Below are positions 1-9,059 of a DNA stretch of 64,000 nucleotides, one piece after another; position 1 is the stretch's first letter; every line of letters begins with the position of its first letter. The notes under the pieces are model-generated. The model was not told where the DNA came from and searched no databases. It saw only the letters and a list, made by a program, of their open reading frames with translations. Origin of the DNA: Verrucomicrobiota bacterium (lineage in GTDB: Bacteria > Verrucomicrobiota > Verrucomicrobiia > Limisphaerales > PALSA-1396); contig JACQFP010000068.1 of the NCBI GenBank assembly GCA_016200005.1, forward strand, positions 1-64,000. Direction: 5' to 3'. Both the position numbers and the translations under genes were made by a program.

Positions 1-270
1 CCGCGCACCGGGATTGAGCGGCGGCATCATCTGGACGAGTACAGCGTGTAACGGGCGGTGCGCAAGGCGGCGGTGCTAGCCCAGCTGGACGGCCGGAAAG
101 TGACGCCGCACACGTTGCGACATTCCTTTGCGACGCATCTGCTGGAGAATGGTTATGACATCCGGACAGTCCAGGATTTACTCGGGCACAAGGACGTGAC
201 AACGACGCAAATTTACACGCATGTGATGCAGAAGCCGGGACTGGGCGTGAGGAGTCCGCTGGATCAATAG
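1..270 (+). pseudogene. 3' end of integron-type tyrosine recombinase, in-frame stop
   Basis: Frame 1 is open from base 1 but carries a TAA at 49-51. Reading through it gives RRHHLDEYSV-stop-RAVRKA, the same layout as integron integrases (ERRHHLDES.xQRAVRxA), where a Gln codon normally sits, so a CAA to TAA change is the simplest explanation. Downstream, the catalytic core is intact: [12 protein letters not shown] (His and Arg of the active site), [10 protein letters not shown], then the nucleophile Tyr in TQIYTHV, ending in GVRSPLD as in IntI proteins. The 5' part lies outside the window. Restart at GTG 58 could give a 70-residue piece, which would lack the first catalytic Arg and the DNA-binding N-terminus. 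No attC-like cassette array is visible downstream. Confidence 0.8.
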
Positions 271-479
271 GGTTGAGGGTTGAGGGGGGAGAAACATTCA
301 ACGTTCAACGTGGAACATCGAACTGGAACACCAACCCCTGACGCCTCACAGGAGGGGAACAAGGGAAAGGAGAAAGCAGAGGGCAGAAATTGGAGTAAAG
401 TGGAAGGACCACTGAACATCCAACGTTCAACATTCAGCATCGGCTGTGGAAGGCAATGAGCGGATTTGTTCAGCCAGGG
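271..479. other. Intergenic, short degenerate repeats
   Basis: No gene is visible. The stretch contains degenerate copies of a word like AACGTTCAACGTGGAACATCGAAC (near 299-322) and AACATCCAACGTTCAACATTC (near 415-436). They lie between the converging recombinase fragment and the GH130 gene. They do not look like attC sites because no inverse-core/core pairing is evident. Confidence 0.4.
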
Positions 480-1934
480 CTATTCCATCGCGGCCAGCAC
501 TTCGTCGAGGGACAGCGTGGCGAACGTGGTGGCGTAGTCGGACATGGCGTAGGGGATGATGAGTTGTCGTCCGAACAGAAGACTGCCGCAGGAATAAACG
601 ACGTTGGGGACGTAACCTTCGCGCTCGTTTTCGTTGGGCTTGATCAGCGGTTCGCGCAGACGGCCGATGACCTTGGTCGGATCGTCGCGGTCGAGCAGGA
701 ACGCGCCGATGCAGTATTTCCGCATCGCGCCGACGCCGTGGCTGAGCACGAGCCAGCCGGCTTCGGTTTCGATGGGCGAACCGCAGTTGCCCATTTGAAT
801 GAACTCCCATGGAAAGGTCGGCTTCACGATGAGTTCCGCATTGTGCCAGAAGTGCAGATGGTCGGAGAACATCACGAAAATGTTTTCATAATCCTGACGG
901 CCGAGCATCGCGTAGCGGCCGTTGATCTTTCGCGGGAAGAGCGCCATGCCTTTGTTTTGTATCGCCGGGCCGTTCAAGGTGATGAATCTGAAATACAGGA
1001 AGTCGGGCGTCTCGATGAATTGCGGGAGGATCAGCTTGCCGTCGTAGGCGGTGTAGGTCGCGTAATAGGTCTGCGTACCGTCGTCATTCCTGAAGAGAAC
1101 AAAGCGCGCGTCTTCAATGCCGTTGCTTTGGGAAGGCGTGGCCGGGAACAGGATGCGTTCGGACAAGCGCGAGTCAGGGGCGAATTGCACTTCGTAATTC
1201 GATTGGGCCAGCGCCAGGACTTTCGACGCGAGCACTTCAGTTTCCTGGTCGCGTTTCCGGAGTTGATCCAGGGCACTCTTGACGTGGGCGGTCAACTCTT
1301 CCAACGCAAATGATGCGCCCAACTGTTCGAGCACGTGACGGCTGAAATCGCCTGTCAGACCGAGTTCCTGAAGCTTTCGCTCGAACAGTTTTTTTTCGTA
1401 CGCAGCGTTGGGCGCATGGTCCGGCTCAAGGCTGTAGCGCGTGGGTGTGTTGATGGTGATGTCGCCCTTCGCGTCGAGGAAACCCGTGCGAAACGTGACC
1501 GACGAAATGTGTCCTTCGCCGGTGGCCCGCAGACTCAGAACGAAACGCAGTGAACCCGGCGGCAGGTCTGATTGATCCGGGTGCGGCACCATGGAGGGAT
1601 TGAACAATGCCGCAGCTTCTCCCGAATACTCATGCGTGAAATGCGCACCCAACAACAGTTCCCGTTCCTCGGAAAGCTTCTGGTCGGTGAGCAAATAGCC
1701 GCGCACCTGCTCGAAGCGGCGTTTGAGGAAGGCGCGGATTTTCAGATGACGTTCGCCAAAGTCGGCCAGGACTTGCTCGAGCAAAGTGTGGACTTCGCTT
1801 TCCGACAGGGCCATGACCCGCCCGCAGATTTTGATGGCACGCTGCTCGCTCGTGGGGTTGAAGGGCCGGACCAGCACGCGTGCGCGGTCCGGCAGCAGCA
1901 TGACGTTGGTGCGTTTGACATTGATGGCTTTCAT
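480..1934 (-). CDS. Glycoside hydrolase family 130 protein (mannoside phosphorylase/mannosidase-like)
   Basis: A 484-residue protein from ATG 1934. GH130 enzymes cleave beta-mannosides by phosphorolysis, or hydrolysis in some subgroups, with a five-bladed beta-propeller. Family-like features are NPSMVP near residue 112, NGIEDARFV near 271-279, TYTAYDG near 293-299 and a C-terminal block with MGNCGSPIETEAGWLVLSHGVG. The N-terminal region (about 1-220) is an extension with a charged helical part, as in the longer GH130 subgroups. The open frame reaches further upstream, but that part overlaps the neighbouring glycosyltransferase and is discarded. The gene follows the GT4 gene by 13 bp and is probably co-transcribed with it. 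GT4-GH130 pairing suggests synthesis or turnover of a mannose-containing glycan; substrate and mode (phosphorylase or hydrolase) cannot be told from sequence alone. Confidence 0.85.
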   Translation of the reverse strand: MKAINVKRTNVMLLPDRARVLVRPFNPTSEQRAIKICGRVMALSESEVHTLLEQVLADFGERHLKIRAFLKRRFEQVRGYLLTDQKLSEERELLLGAHFTHEYSGEAAALFNPSMVPHPDQSDLPPGSLRFVLSLRATGEGHISSVTFRTGFLDAKGDITINTPTRYSLEPDHAPNAAYEKKLFERKLQELGLTGDFSRHVLEQLGASFALEELTAHVKSALDQLRKRDQETEVLASKVLALAQSNYEVQFAPDSRLSERILFPATPSQSNGIEDARFVLFRNDDGTQTYYATYTAYDGKLILPQFIETPDFLYFRFITLNGPAIQNKGMALFPRKINGRYAMLGRQDYENIFVMFSDHLHFWHNAELIVKPTFPWEFIQMGNCGSPIETEAGWLVLSHGVGAMRKYCIGAFLLDRDDPTKVIGRLREPLIKPNENEREGYVPNVVYSCGSLLFGRQLIIPYAMSDYATTFATLSLDEVLAAME

Positions 1935-1947
1935 AAAGGATCGAGAG

Positions 1948-4236
1948 TTACGAAGCGGGCTGGTTGAACGCCGTGACGGCGTTCTGCATGAGTTGCATCT
2001 CCGCCAGCGCGAGCAGGAAAGCCAGCGTCGATTCCGCGCCTTGGTTCTGGTTGACGCGATCCACGTGCAACGCATCGCGGCAGCCGCCGGTGCTGGAGGA
2101 GTACACTTCCAGCCCGAGATCGTTCCAGCCGAGGAACCAATCGAAGGCGCGGTGGGCCTCCTCGTACCACCACCCTTCCGCCGTAACGCGGTAGGCTTCG
2201 AGGCTGGCCGATACCATGGCCTGCGCTTCGATCGGTTGCTGATCGAAGGTCGCGCGGTTGCCGCCCCGCTGATGAAATCCATTGCTGCCGATGGGGCGGA
2301 AGTCGCCGCTCTCCGCCGTTTGCGCTTCCGCCAGCCAGCGGAGAGTCTGGAGTCCGCGCTCGAGGACCGGCTTTTGCCCCGTCGCATTTCCGGTCAGGAT
2401 CAAGGCGTGGGCGAGCTTCGCGTTGTCGTAGGAGAGCACGTCCTCGAACCACGGCCAGTCCGGCTGCGTGGTCCGGTCGAAGAGTTCCATGAGCCGGGTG
2501 GTCAGCAGGTCACGGATTTGGCTGGCGAACCGATCGCCGCTCAGACGCTGCAAATATTCATGAATGCCGAGGAGGATGAACGCCCACGCGCGAGGTGAAC
2601 TGAACTCGGTCACCGCCGGCAGCGCTTGCGCGAAGAGTTGTCCAGCCATGACCTGGAAACTGCGGTAGGGCGAACGCCCCACCCCCAGACCCAGCGCCCA
2701 AAGCGCCCGCGCATGGGAATCTTCCGAACCCTGCTCATCAAGCCAGCGCCGGTCGAAGCTCAGGTGGTTGTGGAACCGCTTTGTTTTGGGGTCGAACGCG
2801 TGATGCAGAAACGCGGCATAAGTCGTGGCCAATGTCCGCACGCTTTCCGGCTCTTCTTCCATCTCATCCAGCAGCACGGCCAGAATGAACGCGCGCGCGT
2901 TGTCGTCCGTGCAGTAGCCTTCGGAAAAATTCGGCACCGTGAATATGGCGTGCTGAAAGAGACCGGTCGAATCGGTCATCCGTGAAAGATGATCCAGCTT
3001 CAATTCCGGCAACTCGCGGGGTTGCTGGTCGAGCGTTTTGGTGGCGAACGATTTTCGCGACAGCACCGCGCGTTCGAGGCGCGCCTGTTCGAACGAGCGC
3101 ATGTAAAGCCGCGCCACGTTGCTCCAGATCATTTCGCGACCCAGTTTGTAAGCGTTCTTGCGGGTGGTCGTGCGGCGTGTTTCATCACGCAGCAAACCGA
3201 TCACCTCGCGGGCAATGGCCTGAGCGTCGCCGAACGGCACCAACACACCGCGGTCTTCCGCGAGCAATTCGGCCGCGTGCCAGTACGGAGTCGAGATGAC
3301 GGCCTTGCCAGCGCCGAACGTGTAGGCGAGTGTGCCCGATGTAATCTGCGCTTCGTTGAGATAAGGTGTGATGTAAATGTCCGCTGCGCCGATGAACTCC
3401 TTCAGTTCCTCGAGTTCCACGAAGCGGTTGTAAAAGATGACGTTCTTCTGGACTTTGTTTTTCTTGGCGAGGCGCTCGAGGCCGAGACGGTAGGCTTCGC
3501 CCTGCTCGCGCAACTCGTTCGGGTGCGTGGCACCGAGGACGATGTAAACCACGTCGGGAAACTCCGCGAGAATCTGCGGCAGCGCGTTGAGGACATGCTC
3601 GATCCCCTTGTTCGGGGAAAGCAGGCCGAACGTGAGCAACACCACGCGCCCTTCCACACCAAACTGGTCCTTGTAATAACTCGGATCAACGAAAGGCAGA
3701 TCGGGAATGCCATGCGGGATGAGATCAATCTTGGCAGGCGGCGTCTGATAAACCTCTTGCAACATCTGTCGTCCGCGCTCAGCCATCACGGCCAGGCGGC
3801 TGGAGCGCGCGATCAATTCCTGCATGACGCGCCGCTGGTCGGCGTTCGGCTCGCGCAGGAGGGTGTGAAGCGTGGTAACAATGGGCATCCGCAATTCACG
3901 AAGCAGCGCGAGCAAGTGACTGCCGGCCGGCCCGCCGAATATCCCGAATTCGTGCTGCACGCAGACGATGTCCACGTTGCTGATGTTCAGAAAATCCGCC
4001 GCGCGCTGATACGAAACCAAATCCTGCTCCTCGATCTCGAAGCGGACCACGTCCGGGTATTCATAGCCGCCCTCGATGTCATTCACCGGCACCGCGAAGC
4101 ACTGGCTTTGCGGGTGCTCGGCCGCCACCGCCGACAGCAAGTCGGACGTAAACGTGGCAATGCCGCATTTGCGCGGCAAGTAGTCGCCGAGAAATGCGAT
4201 TTTTCGAATTTCCGATGCCGTTTCCACCGTTGCCAT
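1948..4236 (-). CDS. GT4-family glycosyltransferase with C-terminal helical (glycosidase-like) domain
   Basis: A 762-residue two-domain protein. The N-terminal part (about 1-400) is a GT-B fold glycosyltransferase of family 4. It starts with FLGDYLPRKCGIATFT, has HEFGIFGG and HTLLREP in the acceptor half, and GLLSPNKGIEHVL plus ITPYLNEAQITSGTLAYTFGAGKAVIST in the nucleotide-sugar half. The C-terminal part (about 420-762) is alpha-helical with GYCTDDNARAFIL and WFEDVLSYDNAKL, resembling (alpha/alpha)6 toroids attached to such transferases. No signal peptide is seen, so it should be cytosolic. It is first in a two-gene operon with the GH130 gene. A 12-bp perfect inverted repeat sits 17 bp upstream of the start. 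Confidence 0.88.
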   Translation of the reverse strand: MATVETASEIRKIAFLGDYLPRKCGIATFTSDLLSAVAAEHPQSQCFAVPVNDIEGGYEYPDVVRFEIEEQDLVSYQRAADFLNISNVDIVCVQHEFGIFGGPAGSHLLALLRELRMPIVTTLHTLLREPNADQRRVMQELIARSSRLAVMAERGRQMLQEVYQTPPAKIDLIPHGIPDLPFVDPSYYKDQFGVEGRVVLLTFGLLSPNKGIEHVLNALPQILAEFPDVVYIVLGATHPNELREQGEAYRLGLERLAKKNKVQKNVIFYNRFVELEELKEFIGAADIYITPYLNEAQITSGTLAYTFGAGKAVISTPYWHAAELLAEDRGVLVPFGDAQAIAREVIGLLRDETRRTTTRKNAYKLGREMIWSNVARLYMRSFEQARLERAVLSRKSFATKTLDQQPRELPELKLDHLSRMTDSTGLFQHAIFTVPNFSEGYCTDDNARAFILAVLLDEMEEEPESVRTLATTYAAFLHHAFDPKTKRFHNHLSFDRRWLDEQGSEDSHARALWALGLGVGRSPYRSFQVMAGQLFAQALPAVTEFSSPRAWAFILLGIHEYLQRLSGDRFASQIRDLLTTRLMELFDRTTQPDWPWFEDVLSYDNAKLAHALILTGNATGQKPVLERGLQTLRWLAEAQTAESGDFRPIGSNGFHQRGGNRATFDQQPIEAQAMVSASLEAYRVTAEGWWYEEAHRAFDWFLGWNDLGLEVYSSSTGGCRDALHVDRVNQNQGAESTLAFLLALAEMQLMQNAVTAFNQPAS

Positions 4237-4252
4237 GATTTGCAGTTCCTTG

Positions 4253-4311
4253 CCCCGTGGAGTAGCAGTGCGTTTAGCCTCCGGCGTGCGTGCGCCGTTT
4301 ACTCCACGGGG
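4253..4311. repeat. Nested inverted repeat upstream of the GT4 start
   Basis: Perfect 12-bp arms CCCCGTGGAGTA (4253-4264) and TACTCCACGGGG (4300-4311) enclose a second short hairpin (CGGCG/CGCCG). It lies in the leader of the GT4-GH130 operon, 17 bp before the start codon. It may be a mobile palindromic element or a structured leader. Bases 4312-4430 that follow contain TTTCAG/GAAATC-type word repeats and no gene. Confidence 0.6.
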
Positions 4312-4481
4312 CGCGTCGGCCTGCCCGCCGGAAAAGTAGAAATCTGAAATTGGGAAAGTTGAAATTCGGATTTCAGCTTTCTGCTTTCACTATTTCAGCT
4401 TTTCCCAAGACTGGCCCGGAACGAAACTAACCTTGTCCCAAAATAATTGTCTCGCGAAATTTTTAAAGCGAGTGACGCCAA

Positions 4482-4667
4482 CTAAACCACACTTGAGGTG
4501 AGGATCAGTTTTTCGCCTCTTTCCAAACGCTTGCCTCCGCGCTTCAAAAGGGCGACGCGGATGGCGCTGAACATTTCTCCATCGGTCAGGATGCGATGCG
4601 CCATCACAACATAAGTTCGTTCGTGGACTTCATCGATGACGATATTTTCGATACTGGGTGATTTCAT
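4482..4667 (-). CDS. Small conserved-looking hypothetical protein
   Basis: A 61-residue protein beginning MKSPSIENIVIDEVHERTYVVMAHR. The ATG at 4667 was chosen because AAAGG lies about 9 bp upstream and the composition of the longer open frame changes before it (Arg/Ser-rich, not protein-like). The product is soluble, basic at the C-terminus (KRGGKRLERGEKL) and has no recognised domain. It stands alone with a structured leader (hairpin 4700-4741). Function unknown. Confidence 0.6.
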   Translation of the reverse strand: MKSPSIENIVIDEVHERTYVVMAHRILTDGEMFSAIRVALLKRGGKRLERGEKLILTSSVV

Positions 4668-5073
4668 GCTATTTAACCTTTCGTTTTCGAGTTTGTAGGC
4701 ATCCCACCCGGGCGCTTCGACGAAACGAAGAGGCCGGGATGGCGTGCGCGTTGATCCATTGATTCTTAAGAAAACCTCCGTTGCCGATCCAGGCTGGCAG
4801 CTTAGTGACGGTTTCCGATCTCGACGGAGTATCGTTGATGTCAACGGAAGTAGCCAGCGAAACTTATACCTGGCAGGAAGCCGGGTATCGCGGAAGTGTT
4901 TTTTGCTCCCGATCCCTGGGCATTGTCGCCGCAACCCAGCGGGTATTGGTGGTGGCGCTGCCGCACCGTTCCGTCAATCGTTATGATTGCACGCCTCCGC
5001 AATGGGAGCGGTGATTAACGGGTTGAACATTTTTTGCTGCACTCGGATCGAGACTTCTGATACAGTCACCGCC
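4668..5073. other. Intergenic region between divergent small genes
   Basis: About 400 bp between two divergently oriented small genes, so it should hold both promoters. Apart from the hairpin listed at 4700-4741, no gene, tRNA or clear repeat is seen. Open frames on the plus strand here (4744-5014) have no protein-like composition. Confidence 0.5.
4700..4741 (-). promoter_or_regulatory. Leader hairpin upstream of small gene 4482-4667
   Basis: CATCCC (4700-4705) pairs with GGGATG (4736-4741), and an inner CTTCG/CGAAG stem (4715-4719 with 4726-4730) has a six-base loop. It lies 33 bp upstream of the small gene on the minus strand. There is no U-run, so a terminator is unlikely; a structured 5' leader is possible. 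It matches no riboswitch consensus known to me. Confidence 0.35.
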
Positions 5074-5298
5074 ATGAATAACACTCTGCAAAAGAGCCGC
5101 GGCCCGCGACCGCCATTTGAAAGCGGTCAAATCTGGGAACTGGCGGATTCAAGTCTTCAGATTGGCCTGGTGGGCAAGACGCTGGTGCATTACAAACATT
5201 ACAAGGGCAAGACCAAACGGGCGCCCATTTCGCTGGCGGGCATCAAGGTGTTGGAGAAATATCTGAAAGCAAACAAGGCGGTCCTGGTTCAGGAATAG
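5074..5298 (+). CDS. Small hypothetical protein
   Basis: A 74-residue protein starting MNNTLQKSRG. The core (FESGQIWEL, LQIGLVGKTLVHYKHYKG, LAGIKVLEKYLKANKAVL) reads like a compact beta-rich domain followed by a helix. The start at 5074 is preferred over the longer frame (from 4987) because the extra N-terminus is not protein-like. No signal peptide or membrane segment is present. I do not recognise the family. Basic character (many Lys/Arg) would allow nucleic-acid binding, but that is speculation. Confidence 0.65.
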   Translation: MNNTLQKSRGPRPPFESGQIWELADSSLQIGLVGKTLVHYKHYKGKTKRAPISLAGIKVLEKYLKANKAVLVQE

Positions 5299-5326
5299 CC
5301 GCTGAGCATTGCTTCAGGCGGATCGT

Positions 5327-6064
5327 TTAATTGTTCACCTGAACGAATTGAGTCTTCGACCAGGCGACAACCTTTTCCACCATCACCGAAGTAAATTCGC
5401 CGCTGAAAACATGGCCTGAACCTTCGATCTCGGCGAATTGTTTTGGCTCGTTGGCCCTGGCGAAAATGTCGCGTGAATCCTGGATGGGAATGACATCGTC
5501 GGCGGTCCCGTGCACCAACAACCAAGGCACATGAATTTGCGGCGCGCGATCCACCACCGTGTTGAGGGTCGTCAGGTCGTCCATGTAAGCTTTGGAAAGG
5601 GGACAGCTTGCGTCATCCCACATGCAACCCTGGCCCGGTTTGACCGTGCCAAATTCACGCTGCGCAAAAGCCTTCGTGTGAACCATGCCCGCCAACGAAA
5701 TCAGAAGTTTGATGCGCGTGTCCCGGCTGGCGCGCAACACCCCCACCGCCCCGCCCATGCTATGCCCGGCGTAACCTACGGTGCGACCCTTCAACGCATC
5801 CAACACGGCGACCAAATCCTCGACTTCCTTGGTAACGGTGGAGTCAACAAACCGGCCGCCCGAAGCCCCGTTGCCGGAAAAGGAAAAACGCAGCGCCGAA
5901 ATGCCGGCGCCTGCCAACCCTTCCGCCAACGCCACGAGGAAGGGACGGTCCTTGTTACCGGTGACGCCGTGACCAAGGACGACGAGGCTTTGGGAATTGC
6001 TTCTGCCGGCGTGAAAAGTGTAGTCGAGCCGTTCGCCCTGCGCATTTTTGATTTCGCCAAACAT
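5327..6064 (-). CDS. Alpha/beta-hydrolase family protein
   Basis: A 245-residue single-domain alpha/beta hydrolase. The oxyanion-side motif GHGVTGNK is at 31-38, and the nucleophile elbow GHSMGG places Ser at 102. The acid is in HGTADDVIP (Asp 189 or 190) and the catalytic His in GSGHVF (His 218), the usual order and spacing. No signal peptide is seen, so it should be cytosolic. Members act as esterases, acyl-peptidases or lipases; the substrate cannot be predicted. It is monocistronic as far as can be seen, with the histidine-kinase operon ending about 115 bp upstream on the same strand. Confidence 0.85.
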   Translation of the reverse strand: MFGEIKNAQGERLDYTFHAGRSNSQSLVVLGHGVTGNKDRPFLVALAEGLAGAGISALRFSFSGNGASGGRFVDSTVTKEVEDLVAVLDALKGRTVGYAGHSMGGAVGVLRASRDTRIKLLISLAGMVHTKAFAQREFGTVKPGQGCMWDDASCPLSKAYMDDLTTLNTVVDRAPQIHVPWLLVHGTADDVIPIQDSRDIFARANEPKQFAEIEGSGHVFSGEFTSVMVEKVVAWSKTQFVQVNN

Positions 6065-6181
6065 AGCGGTTGCTCTCTTGTAGCGGCGAGACGGGGGGCG
6101 AACAACCTTAAACTGTCGCCACCCAAACCCGACCGATGAGATTGCGTCCGTGGTGGGGAGCCAAGAAGCTGGGTTTTCGGT

Positions 6182-8599
6182 TCAGGCATCCAGACTTTTC
6201 CGCACGGCCTGCAGCAGGCGATTCGGTTGGTAGGGCTTCTGCAAGAAGTTCGTGCCTTCCTTCAACACAAAAGCGGTGTCTTCAACTTTCACGCTGTAGC
6301 CGCTGGTGTAAAGCACGCGCAAGTTCGGTTTTTGCGCCGTCAGTTCTTTGGCCAGGACGGGTCCATTCAATCCCTCGGGCATGACGATGTCCGTCAGCAA
6401 CAAATCAATCTGCGCCTGATGTTCGGCCCACAGCGCCAGGGCCGCCACGCCGGAGGCGGCTTCCAGGACCTGGTAACCGTTTCTTTTCAGGATGCCGGCG
6501 ACGAGATTGCGCACGGTCGTTTCGTCCTCCACCAGCAGGATGGTTTCGGTGCCGCCGCGCGGTTTCGGTGAGACCGCCACTGGCTCCGTGTCGGCGTCCT
6601 GTTCCGCGGCGCACGGCAGGTACACTTTGAAGCTGGTGCCCTGGCCCACCTGGCTGGCCACTTCCACCCAACCCTGGTGTTGCCGGACAATGCCATACAC
6701 GGTCGCCAATCCCAGGCCGGTGCCTTGGCCGACACCTTTGGTGGTGAAGAATGGTTCAAAGATATGCGCCAGAATTTCCGGGGTCATGCCGCAGCCGGTG
6801 TCGCGGACACTCAGGCAGACAAATTCGCCCGGACGCGATTCGGAATGATCGAGCAGGTTCACCGCGTCGATCCGTGCGGAGGCCGTGCGGATGATCAACC
6901 GGCCGCCGTTGGGCATGGCGTCGCGGGCGTTGATGGCGAGGTTGAGAATCACTTGTTCGATCATGCCCGCATCGGCCAGCACCCGGGGCAGTCGCGGTGC
7001 CTGGTGAAACTGCAAATCCACATCCTCGCCAATGATCCGGCGGAGCATCTTACCCATGCCCTCGATGACCTCATTGAGGTTCAGCGCCTTTGGCTGGATG
7101 ACCTGTTTGCGGCTGAAAGTCAGCAGTTGACGGGTCAGGCCGGCGGCCCGTTCCGCCGCCGCCGCCACTTCGTGCAGTTTTTCCTTCATGCCATCGGCCA
7201 GGTTGGGTTCCGCCGACAGCAATTCGGTGTAACCTTCGATGATGGTCAGGAGGTTGTTGAAATCGTGCGCCACTCCGCCCGCCAACTGGCCGACCGCTTC
7301 CATTTTTTGCGACTGGCGCAATTGTTCCTCGAGTTGTTTCCGTTCAATGAACTGACCGATCTGGCTCCCCAGAATATTAAACATCTGCAGCAAGCCCTCG
7401 TCGGCTTGCTGAATGGTATCAGAGAAGAACTCCAGGACGCCCAACATTTTGTCCCCCACGCGAACCGGAAAGCCCAGGGCGCCGCGCAACCCCGCGCGCT
7501 TGACGGCCGGCGCGCGCAGGAAGTTTGGTTCCTGGGTTGCGTCGGGAATCCAGGTCGGCTGGCCGCTGGCCCAGACCCGGCCCGGCAGGCCCACGCCGAT
7601 CCGGAAAGTCATTTTGCGGCTCGCTTCCTTTAATTCCAGGAATTCGGTGCTCGGCAGGTGCCAAAGTTCGGCGCAACGCAAGACATGGTTGGCTTGGTCG
7701 ATCAGCCACAGTCCACCGACCTGCCATCTCAGGTTCCGACAGATCACCTTGATGATGCGTACGGTGGCTTCCCCGAGCGCCGTTGATTCCGACAATTCCC
7801 GCGTCACCGCATGAATGACCATCTGCCGTTGTTCAGTACGCTTACGCTCCGTGATGTCGCGGGCGATGCCCAGGACGGCGACCGGCTCGCCCTGCTGGCA
7901 GATCAAGGTGCTGACCACCTCCAACGGAACACGACTGCCATTTCGGGCGGTGATGTCCAGTTCGTAGGTTGTGGCCATGCCAGAGTCGAGTTTGCGAGCA
8001 AAGCTGCCGCGGGCTTGTTCCACGTACTCCGGAGCCACCAGGTCGGTGATGTTTCGACCCAGGATCTCCTCAGCCCGATAGCCGGTGGCATTTTGCGCGG
8101 CCTTGTTGAAGGAAGTGAAATTGCCGGTCAAATCATGGGTATAGGCCAGGTCGTGGGCGTGGTCGAACAGGCTGCGGTAACGTTCCTCGCTTTCGCGGAG
8201 CGATTCCTCGACCCGCTTGCGCTCGATGGCGTAATGGATGGCGCGTTTGAGCATGAAGCTGTTGATCTGTCCCTTCACCAGGTAATCCTGTGCCCCGGCG
8301 GCCACGGCCTCCAAGGCCATCCGCTCGTCGCTCAAGCCGGTGAACACGATGATCGGGATTTTGGGAGCTTGGGCCATGACGCTGCTAAACGTCGCCAATC
8401 CCTGACTGTCGGGCAGCCCCAGATCCAGCAGCAGGATGTCAAATGTTTCGCGCTCCAGAGAACGCAACACCTCGTCCACGCGCCCGGCGCAGCTCATCTC
8501 AAACGCGGCCACGGGTGGCTCATTCAACATCTCATGGAAGAGCCGGGCGTCTCCCGGGTTGTCTTCCACCAGTTTGATTTTGATCGGACTCGCAAGCAC
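6182..8599 (-). CDS. Hybrid sensor histidine kinase: REC-PAS-GAF-HisKA-HATPase-REC
   Basis: An 805-residue soluble phosphorelay protein. An N-terminal receiver (about 5-125) has its phospho-acceptor Asp in [10 protein letters not shown] (residue 59) and Lys in YLVKGQ. A PAS domain follows at about 137-255 ([15 protein letters not shown], ending [10 protein letters not shown]), then a GAF domain at about 260-425 ([23 protein letters not shown]). The dimerisation/phosphotransfer helix has [11 protein letters not shown] with His 445, then an ATPase with N box ([12 protein letters not shown]), DTGCGM and [20 protein letters not shown]-terminal receiver (about 685-805) has [11 protein letters not shown]. 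It is the last gene of the two-component operon, 4 bp after a single-domain receiver gene. No membrane segment is seen, so it probably receives its signal through the N-terminal receiver or GAF domain. Confidence 0.93.
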   Translation of the reverse strand: MLASPIKIKLVEDNPGDARLFHEMLNEPPVAAFEMSCAGRVDEVLRSLERETFDILLLDLGLPDSQGLATFSSVMAQAPKIPIIVFTGLSDERMALEAVAAGAQDYLVKGQINSFMLKRAIHYAIERKRVEESLRESEERYRSLFDHAHDLAYTHDLTGNFTSFNKAAQNATGYRAEEILGRNITDLVAPEYVEQARGSFARKLDSGMATTYELDITARNGSRVPLEVVSTLICQQGEPVAVLGIARDITERKRTEQRQMVIHAVTRELSESTALGEATVRIIKVICRNLRWQVGGLWLIDQANHVLRCAELWHLPSTEFLELKEASRKMTFRIGVGLPGRVWASGQPTWIPDATQEPNFLRAPAVKRAGLRGALGFPVRVGDKMLGVLEFFSDTIQQADEGLLQMFNILGSQIGQFIERKQLEEQLRQSQKMEAVGQLAGGVAHDFNNLLTIIEGYTELLSAEPNLADGMKEKLHEVAAAAERAAGLTRQLLTFSRKQVIQPKALNLNEVIEGMGKMLRRIIGEDVDLQFHQAPRLPRVLADAGMIEQVILNLAINARDAMPNGGRLIIRTASARIDAVNLLDHSESRPGEFVCLSVRDTGCGMTPEILAHIFEPFFTTKGVGQGTGLGLATVYGIVRQHQGWVEVASQVGQGTSFKVYLPCAAEQDADTEPVAVSPKPRGGTETILLVEDETTVRNLVAGILKRNGYQVLEAASGVAALALWAEHQAQIDLLLTDIVMPEGLNGPVLAKELTAQKPNLRVLYTSGYSVKVEDTAFVLKEGTNFLQKPYQPNRLLQAVRKSLDA

Positions 8600-8603
8600 G
8601 ATG

Positions 8604-9050
8604 TTACGCCTGTGGCAGCTTTACGATGCCAAACCAGAAGTCCTCAATCGACTGCACGATCTTGATAAACTGGTCAAGCCGGAGGGGTTTGGTGATGTAG
8701 CAGTTGGCATGAAGATTATAGGCCTTGACGATGTCCTCCTCGGCTTCCGAATTCGTCAAAATGACGACCGGGATGCGCTTCAAGTCCGGATCGCGTTTGA
8801 TCTCTTCCAACACTTCGCGCCCGCTTTTGCGCGGCAGATTGAGATCCAGGATGATGACGTTCGGGCGCGGCACACTGACGTAATCGCCGACGCGACGCAG
8901 GAACGCTATCGCCTTCGCGCCGTCGTCCACAACGTGTAGCTTATTCAGCACTTTGCACTCTCGTAGGGACTCGCGCGTCAGGCGCACGTCGCCGGGATTG
9001 TCTTCCACGAGCAATATTTGCACCAGTTGACCGACTGCTTCGTCTTGCAT
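8604..9050 (-). CDS. Single-domain response regulator, Rcp1-like
   Basis: A 148-residue CheY-like receiver without output domain. It has the acidic pair in VEDNPGD, the phospho-acceptor in VIILDLNLPRKSG, Thr/Ser in VILTNSEAEED and Lys in CYITKPL. The long form with VEDNPGDVRLTRE is typical of phytochrome-associated (Rcp1-type) regulators. It lies 9 bp after the CHASE8 kinase gene and 4 bp before the hybrid kinase gene, so it probably shuttles phosphate between them. It is a close paralogue of the regulator at 10993-11439. Confidence 0.93.
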   Translation of the reverse strand: MQDEAVGQLVQILLVEDNPGDVRLTRESLRECKVLNKLHVVDDGAKAIAFLRRVGDYVSVPRPNVIILDLNLPRKSGREVLEEIKRDPDLKRIPVVILTNSEAEEDIVKAYNLHANCYITKPLRLDQFIKIVQSIEDFWFGIVKLPQA

Positions 9051-9059
9051 GACTTTGAT

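Noticed and set aside
300-440. AACGTTCAACG-type words near the integrase remnant as attC sites
   Set aside because: No paired inverse-core and core sites or cassette genes; similar AT-rich word repeats are common between genes in such genomes.
456-1313. 285-residue plus-strand ORF
   Set aside because: Lies antisense to the GH130 gene, has no domain and reflects the GC-rich codon pattern of the real gene.
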